From assembly GCA_964599775.1 (NCBI GenBank), contig CAZRGZ010000007.1, forward strand, positions 1-40,762: a stretch of 40,762 nt of DNA, given 5' to 3'. Shown one piece after another: positions 31,637-40,762 of this stretch. Made by a program: the position numbers and the translations under genes. The stretch is from CAZRGZ01 sp964599775. GTDB lineage: Bacteria > Patescibacteriota > Saccharimonadia > Saccharimonadales > Saccharimonadaceae. Numbering within the stretch: position 1 is the first letter of the stretch; the number at the start of each line of letters is the position of its first letter. The notes under the pieces are model-generated. The model had not been told where the DNA came from and made no database searches. It saw only the letters and a program-made list of their open reading frames with translations.

Positions 31637-32674
31637 ATGGATGAGATGTCACAAAAAGCTCAGGATAAACGTGAGCTAGTTAAAACTGTTATACATCGTG
31701 CTGACGACATGATAGCTAATAATTTAAAAATATTTACCAAAAGCAATATTAAAAAATCACTAAGAGAACGTAACTTTAAGAAAGACCCCTTATTCTGGAA
31801 TAATGGGGTACTTTCATTATCCATAAATGAATACGAACGCCTCTATGGCAGTCTACGATTGGAAAATAACCTCAAACTTCTAGATAAAAAAGGCGATATC
31901 AAGTTTGTCGATGACGCTTTATATTATTATGCTAATTTCAACCAACTAGGTTATACCGAAGCAAAAACTGTTTTTAGCTTTCTTCTGAAGGCAAAGAAGG
32001 ATTCCAAGGGTAGTATAATGTATCGTGAGTCTAATCACTCAGCATTCATCGACACTATCGGTATGGTTTGTCCGTTCTTATTTAGATACGGAAATGAGTA
32101 TGGCAGTAGCGAAGCTATTCAACTTGCAATGTCCCAATTTCGTCTTTTCTTTGATGAAGGCTTTGATGAAACTTCACAGCTCCCTTATCATGGCTACAAC
32201 CTCACGAAAAACGAAAAAAACGGTATCATTGGTTGGGGTCGTGGTGTCGGCTGGATGATGTTTGGGCTTGTAGAGGCTTTATATTGGGCTGATAAAATCT
32301 CAGACGAACATAAAGAGCTAAAAGAAATGTATAATAAGATTTTGAGTATCGTATTGAGGTATCAAAGAGCAGACGGTGGATTTAGTTGGCAGTTGCAAGC
32401 CAAAGATGGTCCTCTCGATATATCAGCAACTGCCATGATTGGTTATAGTCTAGCCAAATACGATAGATTAGTAAAATCAGAAAAGCATACAGAAGTTCTT
32501 AATGGACTAGAATCACGCCTACTGCAAAACATCGATAGTCATGGTTATGTACTCAATTCCTCGGCTGAGTGCAGGGGCTTTTCAATGTATCCACAGATTT
32601 TTGAAAGCAATTCTTGGGGACAAGGATTCTCTGCCCTGTTCTTGCTCGCGAGGCTAGTATCACCGGTATCTTAA
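31637..32674 (+). CDS. GH88/GH105-like unsaturated uronyl hydrolase
   Basis: A 345-residue alpha/alpha-barrel protein of the glycosyl hydrolase 88/105 group, which removes unsaturated uronyl residues from fragments made by polysaccharide lyases. Family-like stretches are FIDTIGMVCPFLFRYG, GWGRGVGWMMFGLVEALYW, YQRADGGFSWQL, DISATAMIGYSLAKYDR and NSWGQGFSALFLLARL. No signal peptide is visible, so it acts inside the cell. It converges with the polysaccharide cluster (12 bases between stops) and could act on acidic glycans from the host or from the cell's own coat. The gene is AT-rich like the middle of that cluster. Confidence 0.8.
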   Translation: MDEMSQKAQDKRELVKTVIHRADDMIANNLKIFTKSNIKKSLRERNFKKDPLFWNNGVLSLSINEYERLYGSLRLENNLKLLDKKGDIKFVDDALYYYANFNQLGYTEAKTVFSFLLKAKKDSKGSIMYRESNHSAFIDTIGMVCPFLFRYGNEYGSSEAIQLAMSQFRLFFDEGFDETSQLPYHGYNLTKNEKNGIIGWGRGVGWMMFGLVEALYWADKISDEHKELKEMYNKILSIVLRYQRADGGFSWQLQAKDGPLDISATAMIGYSLAKYDRLVKSEKHTEVLNGLESRLLQNIDSHGYVLNSSAECRGFSMYPQIFESNSWGQGFSALFLLARLVSPVS

Positions 32675-32685
32675 TTGTCTGATTG

Positions 32686-34092
32686 TCAACGACTCAAGGT
32701 TTTGAGAACTTTCATCTTCACGGCCTGTATTACTGAACGATTTAGATATAGCACAATAGCGGTAATGACTATTGCATTCACGATATTCCCCACAACTGTA
32801 TTTATGTAATATAAACTCAGTGCGACAGTGTAAAGTGCACTAAGCTTCAAAAAAAGTCCTTTTTCGTATGTAATAGTCACATGCTTTTTAAGGTCGTAGT
32901 GGCGAAAGATAGCCATTCCGAAAAAAGCAATCGCTGGCGATAAAGCCGCTGCATAAAGTCCCATAAACGGAATCATTATAACATTTAGACCAATACTAAT
33001 AGCTGCCGCCAGCAGGGATGTAGTCAATACCTGCCTTGTCATTTTCTTGGCGATGAATATCGCACCATAAAGCCCAACTATTGAGTTCAGGAATGCAGCA
33101 ATAAGCAATATAGGGATGTAGAGATATGCTTCAGCGAAATTCTTGCTGACTAAAATGTTAAAAACAAAAGGGATGGCAATTATAATTCCTAAGTTCAATG
33201 AGGCAAATAATTTCACGCTCATATTAAAAGTGTCTGTGAAAAACTTGTCTCTGTCTTTGCTGTTAATATGCATTGACGCGGACTCTGTCCATGACATCCC
33301 AAATACTGAATATATTCCTGTAAATATAAGGGGGAACTTATACGCAATTGCCATAATTCCATTCGAAGTCACACCCAGTGCCAGTACAATTATTGTCCTC
33401 CCAGCAGCATTGATAGTCCACCACGCAATACCATGCGGCACTAAGGGCAACGAGTAACCTAGAAGCTGCTTCGCTAATTGCTTATCTACAGATTTATACT
33501 TTATATGTTTGTATAATCGAAGCGACCAAAAGAGATAAACAGCGTTCACGATGCTCCCGCATGCCATGGCAAGCAACATTCCTTCCGCGCCTATTTTTAG
33601 TATAACGATGAAAAGGATATTCAGAACTATTGTAAAAATACTAGCCAGTATGCTACCTTGAGCGTACTTTTTGTTATTGCCTAAACCACGTGCAACTTGT
33701 AAAAATAAATTCGAAAATATTGCTCCGCACACACTTAGAAGGATGATATAAAAATAGGGTATATTGATAAAATATCCGATGATAATGTAGAGGGCGATGG
33801 CCGGTAAGGCAAAAAGAGTTGAGGCATAAAGCACATTTGTGATAATCTTAGCAATGTCATCATCCCGTCCTCTTGCATCTATAAGAAACCTAAAGGCCGC
33901 CATCTCCAATGAAACCGCGATAATTGGTGCAAAGAGCGCTATGTATGTGAGGATGAGATCAACAGTTCCATACTCGTCTGGACTGAGAAAAGTCGTATAT
34001 ATGGGAATGAGTAAAAATGTAATCGCTTGCGGCAGGAGCCTTCCCAGTCCAATGATGAATGTATTTTTTGCTAATTCAGCTTTCTTACTCAT
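32686..34092 (-). CDS. Wzx-type polysaccharide flippase
   Basis: A 468-residue membrane protein with about 12-14 helices of the oligosaccharide flippase (MATE-like) family, which moves undecaprenyl-linked repeat units across the membrane. It begins with the typical KNTFIIGLGRLLPQAITFLL and LIPIYTTFLSPDEYGTVDL. The start overlaps the end of the pyruvyl transferase by 8 bases, so translation is coupled. It is the last gene of the cluster. Confidence 0.92.
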   Translation of the reverse strand: MSKKAELAKNTFIIGLGRLLPQAITFLLIPIYTTFLSPDEYGTVDLILTYIALFAPIIAVSLEMAAFRFLIDARGRDDDIAKIITNVLYASTLFALPAIALYIIIGYFINIPYFYIILLSVCGAIFSNLFLQVARGLGNNKKYAQGSILASIFTIVLNILFIVILKIGAEGMLLAMACGSIVNAVYLFWSLRLYKHIKYKSVDKQLAKQLLGYSLPLVPHGIAWWTINAAGRTIIVLALGVTSNGIMAIAYKFPLIFTGIYSVFGMSWTESASMHINSKDRDKFFTDTFNMSVKLFASLNLGIIIAIPFVFNILVSKNFAEAYLYIPILLIAAFLNSIVGLYGAIFIAKKMTRQVLTTSLLAAAISIGLNVIMIPFMGLYAAALSPAIAFFGMAIFRHYDLKKHVTITYEKGLFLKLSALYTVALSLYYINTVVGNIVNAIVITAIVLYLNRSVIQAVKMKVLKTLSR

Positions 34093-35209
34093 GATTGTAC
34101 TTGCTCTTTGCAGACATAGCTAGATGGCTAATTAAGAACTTGTGCGAACGCTCTTGTTCTATTTTCTTTATAGAATTTACACTTTCCCAATCGATCTTTT
34201 GATTGATGAGCTCAGGAGTAACTTCATCGATAGACGATACAAGCCTGTCTTCAAGTTTAAAAGTTCTGAGCAATGAAGTAAAACGCGCCATTCCCCTCTT
34301 CTTGTTGCCAATAGCTATAAAAGGCTTGTTAAATATAATGGAAAACGCCGTTCCATGAAATGAATCAGTGACAATAAACTGCGCGTCGCGAAAACTACGT
34401 AGCCACTGTTCAACCTTTGGCATCACGTACGGTTTCTTATTACGCAAAAAAGCTATAAATGATCTATACTCTTTTGGCATTATTTCAAACCGCTGAGCAT
34501 TGACTATGCCTTCGATTTTATCGATAACTTTATTATTAGTCTCACTCCTGTCAAGTACATACACAAATAAGTTACCCGTGGGCTTTTCCGTCGCTCCAGC
34601 ATCAATAATATTGCTATATTCTTCTCTGCTAAGTAACAATGTTGGATCTACGTGATGTTCCGCATCCACCCCCCAGTATTCTTTACAAATATTCACTCCA
34701 GACTCTTCGCGTACAGATATGCCGCTAAATTTTTTGGCGAGTACTTTAGTTTTTTCTATCTGCGCTGACGTGTATTCATTTATATCATCCTTACCAAACG
34801 ACGCCGCATAAGATATACGTTTGATACTATCATCCTTAATATCACCAAACATATACTTCGTAGGGTCCACATAAGCCGCTCGCCATACTTGATCACTCCC
34901 CACGATAAGCAAATCAGCATGTTTATCAAGGTTATTTTCGGTATAGCTTATATATTTATCGACGAAGTTACGCGGTTTGGAATATATTATTCTGTCTATC
35001 CATGACGCAGTTATGTATATAGTTTTTTTACGTAATGTACCGGCTACCGAACGCAGAAAACGCTTCATATAGCTAGGCGACGGATGTAAATGTGAAGTTG
35101 ATATGCTAATATCTGACCTCGTTAAGACGAGCTTGCGCTGTAAGGCATATGCTTGTAGTATACCGCCATAATTATGGCTGAGACGATGTGTTAGTACTTG
35201 TATCTTCAT
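34085..35209 (-). CDS. Polysaccharide pyruvyl transferase family protein
   Basis: A 374-residue enzyme of the family that adds pyruvate ketals to polysaccharide sugars (CsaB/WcaK type). Recognisable parts are the N-terminal IQVLTHRLSHNYGGILQAYA, LLIVGSDQVWRA, YAASFGKDDI, HVDPTLLLSREEY and FIVTDSFHGTAFSIIFNKPF, where SFHG is the donor-binding signature. ATG 35209 overlaps the upstream stop (ATGA) and fits the family; a longer frame adds 20 residues. A pyruvate ketal would give the glycan a negative charge. Confidence 0.9.
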   Translation of the reverse strand: MKIQVLTHRLSHNYGGILQAYALQRKLVLTRSDISISTSHLHPSPSYMKRFLRSVAGTLRKKTIYITASWIDRIIYSKPRNFVDKYISYTENNLDKHADLLIVGSDQVWRAAYVDPTKYMFGDIKDDSIKRISYAASFGKDDINEYTSAQIEKTKVLAKKFSGISVREESGVNICKEYWGVDAEHHVDPTLLLSREEYSNIIDAGATEKPTGNLFVYVLDRSETNNKVIDKIEGIVNAQRFEIMPKEYRSFIAFLRNKKPYVMPKVEQWLRSFRDAQFIVTDSFHGTAFSIIFNKPFIAIGNKKRGMARFTSLLRTFKLEDRLVSSIDEVTPELINQKIDWESVNSIKKIEQERSHKFLISHLAMSAKSKYNHE

Positions 35210-36252
35210 CGTTTTGCTCCAATATTCGTTTGAAACTTTGCTATTGATCTTAATAAAATAAGCATCCATAACAAAATTGGTTTTTGATTGATAAACGCTT
35301 CTACAGTATACCTGAGATAGCCTTTTAGATGGTGAGTATCAGCTTGCTTGGCTAGCCATTGGAGATCATCGCTTTTATTTAGGCTTTCAAGATCACGCCT
35401 CAATGTTGCGATTGTCACCATCTTCTTAGCACTATATACATACGACACATAGCGTGATGCAATTATTGATAGCTGCACCGCAGCAATATTCTCATACATA
35501 AGTTGGTATTTTTGATTTGTGCTTTTAAATATCCCCTCTATATATCTACTTACTTTAGCTGTGTCGATTGCATTACTAACAAAATTATTAATATTCCTCG
35601 AGGCGCTCTGCATGTTATCGTAGTAATTATACGTTATCTCTTGTGATATATAGATGCTTTTAACCGATAGAAGCAGTTCTACGTAGAAAATAACATCCTC
35701 CATCATGGAAACATTTTCGTGAAAGCGAAGGTTACTTATAAATGATCTTTTTATAGTCAAAAGCCACACATAACAACCAGCCTTCCCCAAAAGCAATTCC
35801 TCAGCCAGACGCAGAAGCTCTGCTTGCCCCTCATAAAGACCACCTTGTATTGACTCTTGAGTAGAGTACATTTTTTCTGGTACACCTTTTGCATAATGTG
35901 TTCGTACGCAGTCAACATTTTGTTCATCAAGTATTTTAACTACGGTTGAAATTGCGTTATCATTTATCCAATCATCTGCGTCAACAAATGTTATATAGTC
36001 ACCCCTACATACATCAAGTCCTTTATTGCGCGCGTGCGACACACCTTGCTGTGATCCATCGATTACTATTACTCGCTTGTCTTTCTGCTGAAATTGTTTA
36101 CAAATAGATAAACTACTATCTTGGGAGCCATCGTTCACCAATATCAGCTCTATGTTCTGATAGTCTTGGCCAAGAACACTCTCGATGCAGCGAGTGAGAT
36201 ATTCTTCGCTATTATAAACAGGGACAATGATGGATATTACAGGAGTTTTCAT
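35206..36252 (-). CDS. Family 2 glycosyltransferase
   Basis: A 348-residue GT-A enzyme. The nucleotide-sugar-binding N-terminus is intact: VISIIVPVYNSEEYLTRCIE, LILVNDGSQDSS, ARNKGLDVCRGDYITFVDAD with the DxD motif, then a helical C-terminal part (LLGKAGCYVWLLTIKR). It probably adds one sugar of the repeat unit on the cytoplasmic side. It is 2 bases from the Stealth gene upstream and overlaps the pyruvyl transferase start. Confidence 0.92.
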   Translation of the reverse strand: MKTPVISIIVPVYNSEEYLTRCIESVLGQDYQNIELILVNDGSQDSSLSICKQFQQKDKRVIVIDGSQQGVSHARNKGLDVCRGDYITFVDADDWINDNAISTVVKILDEQNVDCVRTHYAKGVPEKMYSTQESIQGGLYEGQAELLRLAEELLLGKAGCYVWLLTIKRSFISNLRFHENVSMMEDVIFYVELLLSVKSIYISQEITYNYYDNMQSASRNINNFVSNAIDTAKVSRYIEGIFKSTNQKYQLMYENIAAVQLSIIASRYVSYVYSAKKMVTIATLRRDLESLNKSDDLQWLAKQADTHHLKGYLRYTVEAFINQKPILLWMLILLRSIAKFQTNIGAKR

Positions 36253-36254
36253 AA

Positions 36255-37271
36255 TTATTTCTCAAACTCCGACCTATTAGGTAGCACTTTATGCAAACTC
36301 GAATTAATCGCAAATTTTGTTTGATCAAAGTCTCCGACCTCACTATCATTAATACAGATCATTCGGTATTTACCAGATTCAATAGCCTCACAGGCAGTTT
36401 CGAGCTGTTTTGGGAAGATTGAAAAATACTTACCTTCTTTCAAAAGATTTGTAGGCTCAAACTTTCCAGTTACAAATTGCCATTCACGCATAACATACTG
36501 ATTAACATCAGTGATGCTGCGGAACTTATTAAGTGAAGTTTTATGGAGTACTTCTCTTTCCTTATCCCAAACTTCTTCAAAAGTAGATTTCAAATATGCC
36601 TGTGGCATATGGTTAATCATAAAGCCAGGAAAGTGATTTGTGGGTAAGAATGTTGCACTCAAAATTGGGGCTAGTAGGCCGTTCTTCGGAGAGAAGAACT
36701 TAGTCTTATACTTTTTTAGTACAGTATTTCTATCAAAATTTCTGTTTATAACGCCAATATCATTTAGTAAGAAGTGGCCAAAAATATCATCGTAATCAGC
36801 ACTAGGAATACGAAATAATACGGCCTGGTCTTTTGGTAAACCATTTAATGCAAAGAAGTCAGCCGCCATCGTCGGTTTTGTAATAAAGGAATCGTCGTTT
36901 AGGTATATAAATCGCTCCGCTAACCCTTTGATTCGATGCATGTTGAGTTCAATAGTATGTGAACTAAAGGTAGGCAAGTACTCCTTTGGTATGAAATCGC
37001 TATGTTTTACCCAATTCAACTTACTGGAACCTGTATTAAGCCATTTTGGTTTTTGTCCATTAGTGACAAAATGTACTTTACGTACCCAGGGCATAAACTG
37101 CTCAATACCACGGAAAACATATTGTAAATTATCCCAATTACGATATTGTTTAGCGAAAGCTTTTGCTTCTTTCTCTGATAGCTCTTTACCCAAATACTTG
37201 TTTCTCTGTTTAATCCATTCCGAGTCACTTCCGTCAACCCAGAGAAGAACGATATCAATATTACTACTCAT
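36255..37271 (-). CDS. Stealth-family sugar-phosphate transferase
   Basis: A 338-residue protein of the Stealth family, related to bacterial capsule hexose-1-phosphate transferases and to the eukaryotic GlcNAc-1-phosphotransferase. The conserved regions are present: DIVLLWVDGSDSEW (CR1), RNWDNLQYVFRGIEQFMPWV and KVHFVTNGQKPKWLN (CR2), MHRIKGLAERFIYLNDDSFI, and a later NHMPQAYLKS region (CR3). It would insert a phosphodiester-linked sugar in the glycan. ATG 37271 has AAGGA upstream; the frame's first start is 8 codons earlier. Such coats are known to hide bacteria from immune systems. Confidence 0.9.
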   Translation of the reverse strand: MSSNIDIVLLWVDGSDSEWIKQRNKYLGKELSEKEAKAFAKQYRNWDNLQYVFRGIEQFMPWVRKVHFVTNGQKPKWLNTGSSKLNWVKHSDFIPKEYLPTFSSHTIELNMHRIKGLAERFIYLNDDSFITKPTMAADFFALNGLPKDQAVLFRIPSADYDDIFGHFLLNDIGVINRNFDRNTVLKKYKTKFFSPKNGLLAPILSATFLPTNHFPGFMINHMPQAYLKSTFEEVWDKEREVLHKTSLNKFRSITDVNQYVMREWQFVTGKFEPTNLLKEGKYFSIFPKQLETACEAIESGKYRMICINDSEVGDFDQTKFAINSSLHKVLPNRSEFEK

Positions 37272-37285
37272 TTTACAATCCTTAA

Positions 37286-38341
37286 CTACATCCAAAAATT
37301 ATTAAAGTTAACTTCATACATACGGAACATCAGTGGCGATACCAAAGCATATATAATTAGCATTATTATACCAACGAGATAGGTTCTTTTACCATTAATA
37401 GGATAGGTTGCATACAGAACGGGTAAAATAAAATCAACGGCGGCAAGGACTCTCGAGCTAATAAGTGTATTGCTGATAAATATTATCGCAATCATAACTA
37501 CTGAAACATAATATAGGAATAGGTTATGGTTCATATCAAAGTATTTGTTTAACCTATATATAAAATACAGGTGTACGAGAGCCCACATTATCTTTATATA
37601 AATAAGATATGGGGATTCTGAGCTGCTCCATTCTTGATAATAAAGAAACTTGTTAGCCGTATCTGGATCGTACAAAGATAAAATACCAGCAGGTGATATA
37701 GCAATCAGTATGGTTAATATAGTAGTGACAGAAAAGACACTAAACCAAAAATAACGCTGCCCTCGAAAGAAGGCTAGAACCCATGAAATAATATATACTA
37801 TTGCCGTGGCTTTATGTATATACAGAGTAAGAAGGCCTAACAAGTAGCCAATTCGATGCCGTTTTTTAGCAATTACGGAAATAGCATACAGGATCAGGGC
37901 GACAGCCAGCCCCTGTCTCATAATATTTGTATAAGACATTATCCCGTAGGGCATAAATGACGCAAGTAGTAAAAAGTATGATGACTTCGTGTAGTTATTT
38001 GTAAAATTATATAAAGCTGCATACAGCAAGGATGCAGTAATAACAGCCAATAATACTAGATAGATATCCGAGCTTACGCCCAAAGACTTTAATATCACTC
38101 CAAATTGAGAAAATATAAAATCTTCTGTGACAGTCCCTCTTTGATAACGTGCGAGGTATTCTGCAGTATCCACTCCGATACTACTCTCGCGAAGCCCATA
38201 GAATAGCCCAATACAAAGTATGGAAATTATGGGAACTATTCTTTTGTAATATCCGCTAATCCGAGAGAAGAAATAAGTCATAAACAAAAGCGCGCCTGCC
38301 AGAGCTGCAAAGTTCCAAAATGTATAATATTCGCTACTCAT
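37286..38341 (-). CDS. EpsG/Wzy-like polysaccharide polymerase
   Basis: A 351-residue membrane protein with about ten helices and the EpsG-type stretch LFYGLRESSIGVDTAEYLARY, where Arg and Asp near the start of the periplasmic loop are typical. It would join repeat units outside the membrane. It lies between a GT2 and the Stealth gene on the same strand, in a strongly AT-rich part of the cluster. Confidence 0.85.
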   Translation of the reverse strand: MSSEYYTFWNFAALAGALLFMTYFFSRISGYYKRIVPIISILCIGLFYGLRESSIGVDTAEYLARYQRGTVTEDFIFSQFGVILKSLGVSSDIYLVLLAVITASLLYAALYNFTNNYTKSSYFLLLASFMPYGIMSYTNIMRQGLAVALILYAISVIAKKRHRIGYLLGLLTLYIHKATAIVYIISWVLAFFRGQRYFWFSVFSVTTILTILIAISPAGILSLYDPDTANKFLYYQEWSSSESPYLIYIKIMWALVHLYFIYRLNKYFDMNHNLFLYYVSVVMIAIIFISNTLISSRVLAAVDFILPVLYATYPINGKRTYLVGIIMLIIYALVSPLMFRMYEVNFNNFWM

Positions 38342-38353
38342 ACCGCCGTACGC

Positions 38354-39115
38354 CTACAGTCTCTTCCTAGTAGCGTTGTATAGCGACAAGCAGAAGAATA
38401 AAGTCCTATGGAAAACCGGAATGCCATCAAACTGCTGGTATAAAGCCCACTTTTTTCCGATAACCTTTAGCTTATTAGCTGATAGACTACTCGACGTACG
38501 CCGATACAGAGAGTTGGCTTCATCTAATCCGTATGCGTAGTCTATCTTAGTTAAAATATTGCTCCACGCAATAGCATCTTCGCCATAAGATAAATCTGGC
38601 ATGATAAAATGTTCCTTGCTAATCTCCAAGGTGTCGATCATGACAGTCGATGTCCAGATAAGGTTGTTTTTAAGATAATCTATTTTTGACATCCTATACG
38701 GTACATGAACCCTGCGATCTACCGATTGGCCTTTTTCATCCGCAAATAAGTACCCTGTGAATGAAAATGAGCTACCGCTCTTCTTCATGAAATCTACCTG
38801 CATAGTGAGTTTTTCCGGATCCCACAGATCATCAGCATCAAGAAACGCAATATAGCGACCTTCTGCTTCGCTCACGCCCCTATTCCGAGCCATTGCTACA
38901 CCAGAATTCTTCTCTAGACGAAATAATTTTATTCGTTTATCTGTTTTCTGCAATTCTTGTACGATCTTGACACTACTATCTAACGAACAGTCATCTACAA
39001 CCAGTAGCTCCCAGTTGCTATACGTTTGATCTTGAACTGTAAGTATAGTCTCTTTAATAAACTTCTCAGCGTTAAATACTGGAGTGACAATGCTCACTAA
39101 GTCTTGCTTCTTCAT
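38354..39115 (-). CDS. Family 2 glycosyltransferase
   Basis: A 253-residue GT-A enzyme: LVSIVTPVFNAEKFIKETIL, LLVVDDCSLDSS, MARNRGVSEAEGRYIAFLDADD with the DxD motif. It lacks the longer C-terminal part of the other GT2. Its ATG overlaps the stop of the initiating transferase (ATGA), so it probably adds the second sugar. Confidence 0.92.
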   Translation of the reverse strand: MKKQDLVSIVTPVFNAEKFIKETILTVQDQTYSNWELLVVDDCSLDSSVKIVQELQKTDKRIKLFRLEKNSGVAMARNRGVSEAEGRYIAFLDADDLWDPEKLTMQVDFMKKSGSSFSFTGYLFADEKGQSVDRRVHVPYRMSKIDYLKNNLIWTSTVMIDTLEISKEHFIMPDLSYGEDAIAWSNILTKIDYAYGLDEANSLYRRTSSSLSANKLKVIGKKWALYQQFDGIPVFHRTLFFCLSLYNATRKRL

Positions 39116-39741
39116 ACCTCTGCCTCGTATTCAGGACTGGTTAATTGAGATCGCTTGCTTCTCGAGCTTTCAATGTGCCCGTTACGTGATACCACAGTCC
39201 AAATGGTAAGTGCTACACATTTCAAATCAGTAAGAAAACTTATTGCTCGGGCGTACTCCCCGTCTTTTTTTGCTTTCTCTACAATATTCAGCTCATCGCG
39301 CCCATTCACCTGTGCCCAGCCAGTGATACCTGGTTTGACGCCATTGGCGCCATGTTTTTCGCGTTCGGCTATGAGGTCGGTTTCTTTTAGTATAACAGGG
39401 CGTGGGCCGACGATACTCATGTCGCCGCGCAGCACATTGACAAGCTGTGGCAGTTCATCCAGCGAAAGCTTGCGCATAATTTTGCCGCTGCGGGTGATGA
39501 ATCTTTGCGGGTTCACTAAATCGTTGGTGGGGTGGTTTTTCGGCGCACTCTGTTTCATGGTGCGGAACTTGTAGATGGTAAATATTTTGCCCTCCTGGCC
39601 AAAACGTTTTTGGCGAAAGATGATAGGCCCGCGCGAATCTAGCTTTATCACCAGCGCCAAGAACAAAAGAAGCGGTGCAAAAAACAAGAGAATACTACTG
39701 GCAAACACGATATCAAGCAGCCGTTTTACATATATATACAT
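39112..39741 (-). CDS. Undecaprenyl-phosphate sugar phosphotransferase (initiating enzyme)
   Basis: A 209-residue single-domain enzyme of the PglC/WcaJ-C type. It moves a sugar-1-phosphate to undecaprenyl phosphate, the first step of repeat-unit assembly. One N-terminal hydrophobic segment (LLDIVFASSILLFFAPLLLFLA) precedes the family signatures FRQKRFGQEGKIFTIYKFRT, LSLDELPQLVNVLRGDMSIV, GPRP and PGITGWAQVNGRDE. ATG 39741 with AGGTGGG upstream is preferred to a GTG three codons earlier. Confidence 0.93.
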   Translation of the reverse strand: MYIYVKRLLDIVFASSILLFFAPLLLFLALVIKLDSRGPIIFRQKRFGQEGKIFTIYKFRTMKQSAPKNHPTNDLVNPQRFITRSGKIMRKLSLDELPQLVNVLRGDMSIVGPRPVILKETDLIAEREKHGANGVKPGITGWAQVNGRDELNIVEKAKKDGEYARAISFLTDLKCVALTIWTVVSRNGHIESSRSKRSQLTSPEYEAEV

Positions 39742-39750
39742 TTCACCCAC

Positions 39751-40716
39751 CTACTTTTCCTGCGTTTGGTTTGGTTCCTCTGCCCGCGCTTTTCTACTAC
39801 GTGGAGTGTAATGGGCGGCGGTTTCGATGGTGGGGTCAAATGGTGGCAATAATGGGGCGGGTGCGGCTTCTTGCTCGGCCGCTTCAACGAGTGGTTGGAT
39901 ATCGTTTTTTTCTGGCTGGGTTGGTGGCATGGGCATGTTTTCTGGGTGGGCTGGTTCTTCGATGGCTGGCGGTTGCGGCATTGGTGGGGTTGCTTCTGGG
40001 CGTGGTTGCTGCAAAGGTGTGGCGGGGTTGCCCACGGTCATGCGCACGAGGCTGCGGATGGCTTTGCGTGCCATGGTGCGTTTGTGTTTTGTGGTTTTCC
40101 CTTTTTGCTCGGGGGTGTGGCTGGCTTCTTCTTGCAGGCTCTTTTTGGTGAGCTTAAAGTCGTATACAAAGAATAGTGCGATTATAGCCAACAGGAACCC
40201 GCCTGCGGTGCTGAGGCCAAGCTGCAGCATTGTGTGCACGTTGTATGGTTTGTCGGGCTGGCTGGCTTTGTCGACGGTTTCAATGTTGTCTTGGTTGTAT
40301 AGCGTATTTACTTCTTTACGGAAAGATTCAATGGCGGCATCGGCGACTTTCTGGCTGGTTTCGCCTTCAGGGGTGGCGACGGCGAGTTTAATCACCTCGG
40401 TATTTTTTTCGTTGCTGGCTTCGATAGATTTTACGAGCTCATCGTAGGGGGTGCTTAAGTGTAGATCGTCAATAACAGGTTGCAGCACCTTACGTGATTT
40501 AAATAGCTCGATGTAGTTGTTGATGCGGGTGGAATCTTGCGGGCGGGTCTCGCCTTCGTTAATCAAGATTAAGGTAGCGGTACTTTTGTACAGCGGTACC
40601 TGGATAAAGCTGTTGTAGATGAGCCCAATAAAAAAACCAAGCACAGTGAGCGTCGCAATAACGAGCCAGCGCTTGGCATAAAATTTCAGCAGATTGTATA
40701 GGTTTATCTCTTGCAC
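39751..40716 (-). CDS. Wzz/YveK-like chain-length regulator
   Basis: A 321-residue polysaccharide co-polymerase. Membrane helix 1 is at about 15-35 (LVIATLTVLGFFIGLIYNSF), an extracellular helical domain follows, then a Pro-rich approach (DKASQPDKPYNVHT) and helix 2 (LGLSTAGGFLLAIIALFFVY). About 120 residues of Pro/Glu-rich cytoplasmic tail follow in place of a tyrosine kinase domain, longer than usual for the family. The start is a GTG with AAGGA upstream. It is the first cluster gene in the window; more may lie beyond its end. Confidence 0.88.
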   Translation of the reverse strand: MQEINLYNLLKFYAKRWLVIATLTVLGFFIGLIYNSFIQVPLYKSTATLILINEGETRPQDSTRINNYIELFKSRKVLQPVIDDLHLSTPYDELVKSIEASNEKNTEVIKLAVATPEGETSQKVADAAIESFRKEVNTLYNQDNIETVDKASQPDKPYNVHTMLQLGLSTAGGFLLAIIALFFVYDFKLTKKSLQEEASHTPEQKGKTTKHKRTMARKAIRSLVRMTVGNPATPLQQPRPEATPPMPQPPAIEEPAHPENMPMPPTQPEKNDIQPLVEAAEQEAAPAPLLPPFDPTIETAAHYTPRSRKARAEEPNQTQEK

Positions 40717-40762
40717 ACTCAGTCCTTTTGCGGGAATAGTTGTTTACAGAATGTTACTATAG

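Noticed and set aside
1..40762. CRISPR array, tRNA genes or insertion sequences
   Set aside because: I saw no regularly spaced direct repeats, no tRNA T-arm with a cloverleaf, and no transposase-like protein.

Overview
The window looks like a Patescibacteria (CPR) scaffold, most likely Candidatus Saccharibacteria (TM7). That is an inference from gene content: a VirD4/TraD-like ATPase with a basic tail, a sigma-region-4/HARE-HTH regulator, topA next to dprA, LCP and VanZ proteins, a G5/excalibur surface protein, a pilin-like gene, and a two-component pair with Pro/Gln-rich tails. There are no rRNA or tRNA genes here to settle it. Two runs of ten N (8044-8053, 26386-26395) show that it is a draft scaffold.

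Layout. 1-661: no credible gene. 662-7460 (minus): VirD4-like ATPase, sigma-like/HARE regulator, a candidate small RNA and topA. 7559-9450: a GC-rich one-gene cassette, an N gap, dprA, and a strongly promoted structured RNA of about 410 nt ending in a terminator. 9469-11645: an unknown 289-aa gene facing a two-gene unit of a 90-aa peptide and an ATP-grasp enzyme of the RiPP (graspetide) maturase type. 11646-15811: pth, der, a GC-rich two-gene cassette and an RsuA/RluB-type pseudouridine synthase. 15861-24145: response regulator, histidine kinase, AlkD-like protein, VOC protein, AraC regulator, sensory-rhodopsin-transducer homologue, and a TetR regulator divergent from an ABC exporter. 24161-26746: decayed or interrupted frames, a 173-aa unknown, a second ATP-grasp maturase and a GC-rich 56-aa peptide gene upstream of it. 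26752-31573: membrane protein, TetR remnant, VanZ, LCP, a GC-rich SLOG-like cassette, G5/excalibur protein and an amber-interrupted pilin. 31637-40716: a surface-polysaccharide cluster (Wzz-like, initiating transferase, two GT2, EpsG-like polymerase, Stealth phosphotransferase, pyruvyl transferase, flippase) with a convergent GH88/GH105-like hydrolase.

The most interesting material is a pair of putative graspetide loci. Two paralogous ATP-grasp maturases each lie just downstream of a small peptide gene. The two peptides are otherwise unlike but share a P-F-G-(V/L)-D motif followed by a tail rich in Thr/Lys and Asp/Glu, as expected of ester- or amide-crosslinked peptides. The second notable feature is four GC-rich cassettes set between host genes. 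Each has a 5'-UTR hairpin and a Shine-Dalgarno site, and three have a near-consensus promoter with a 17-bp spacer. Many host genes instead place the -10 box so close to the start codon that the mRNA would be leaderless. Two unassigned structured RNAs, three loci with in-frame stops, a probable AUU-initiated histidine kinase, and a motif shared between the tails of the kinase and its response regulator also deserve attention.
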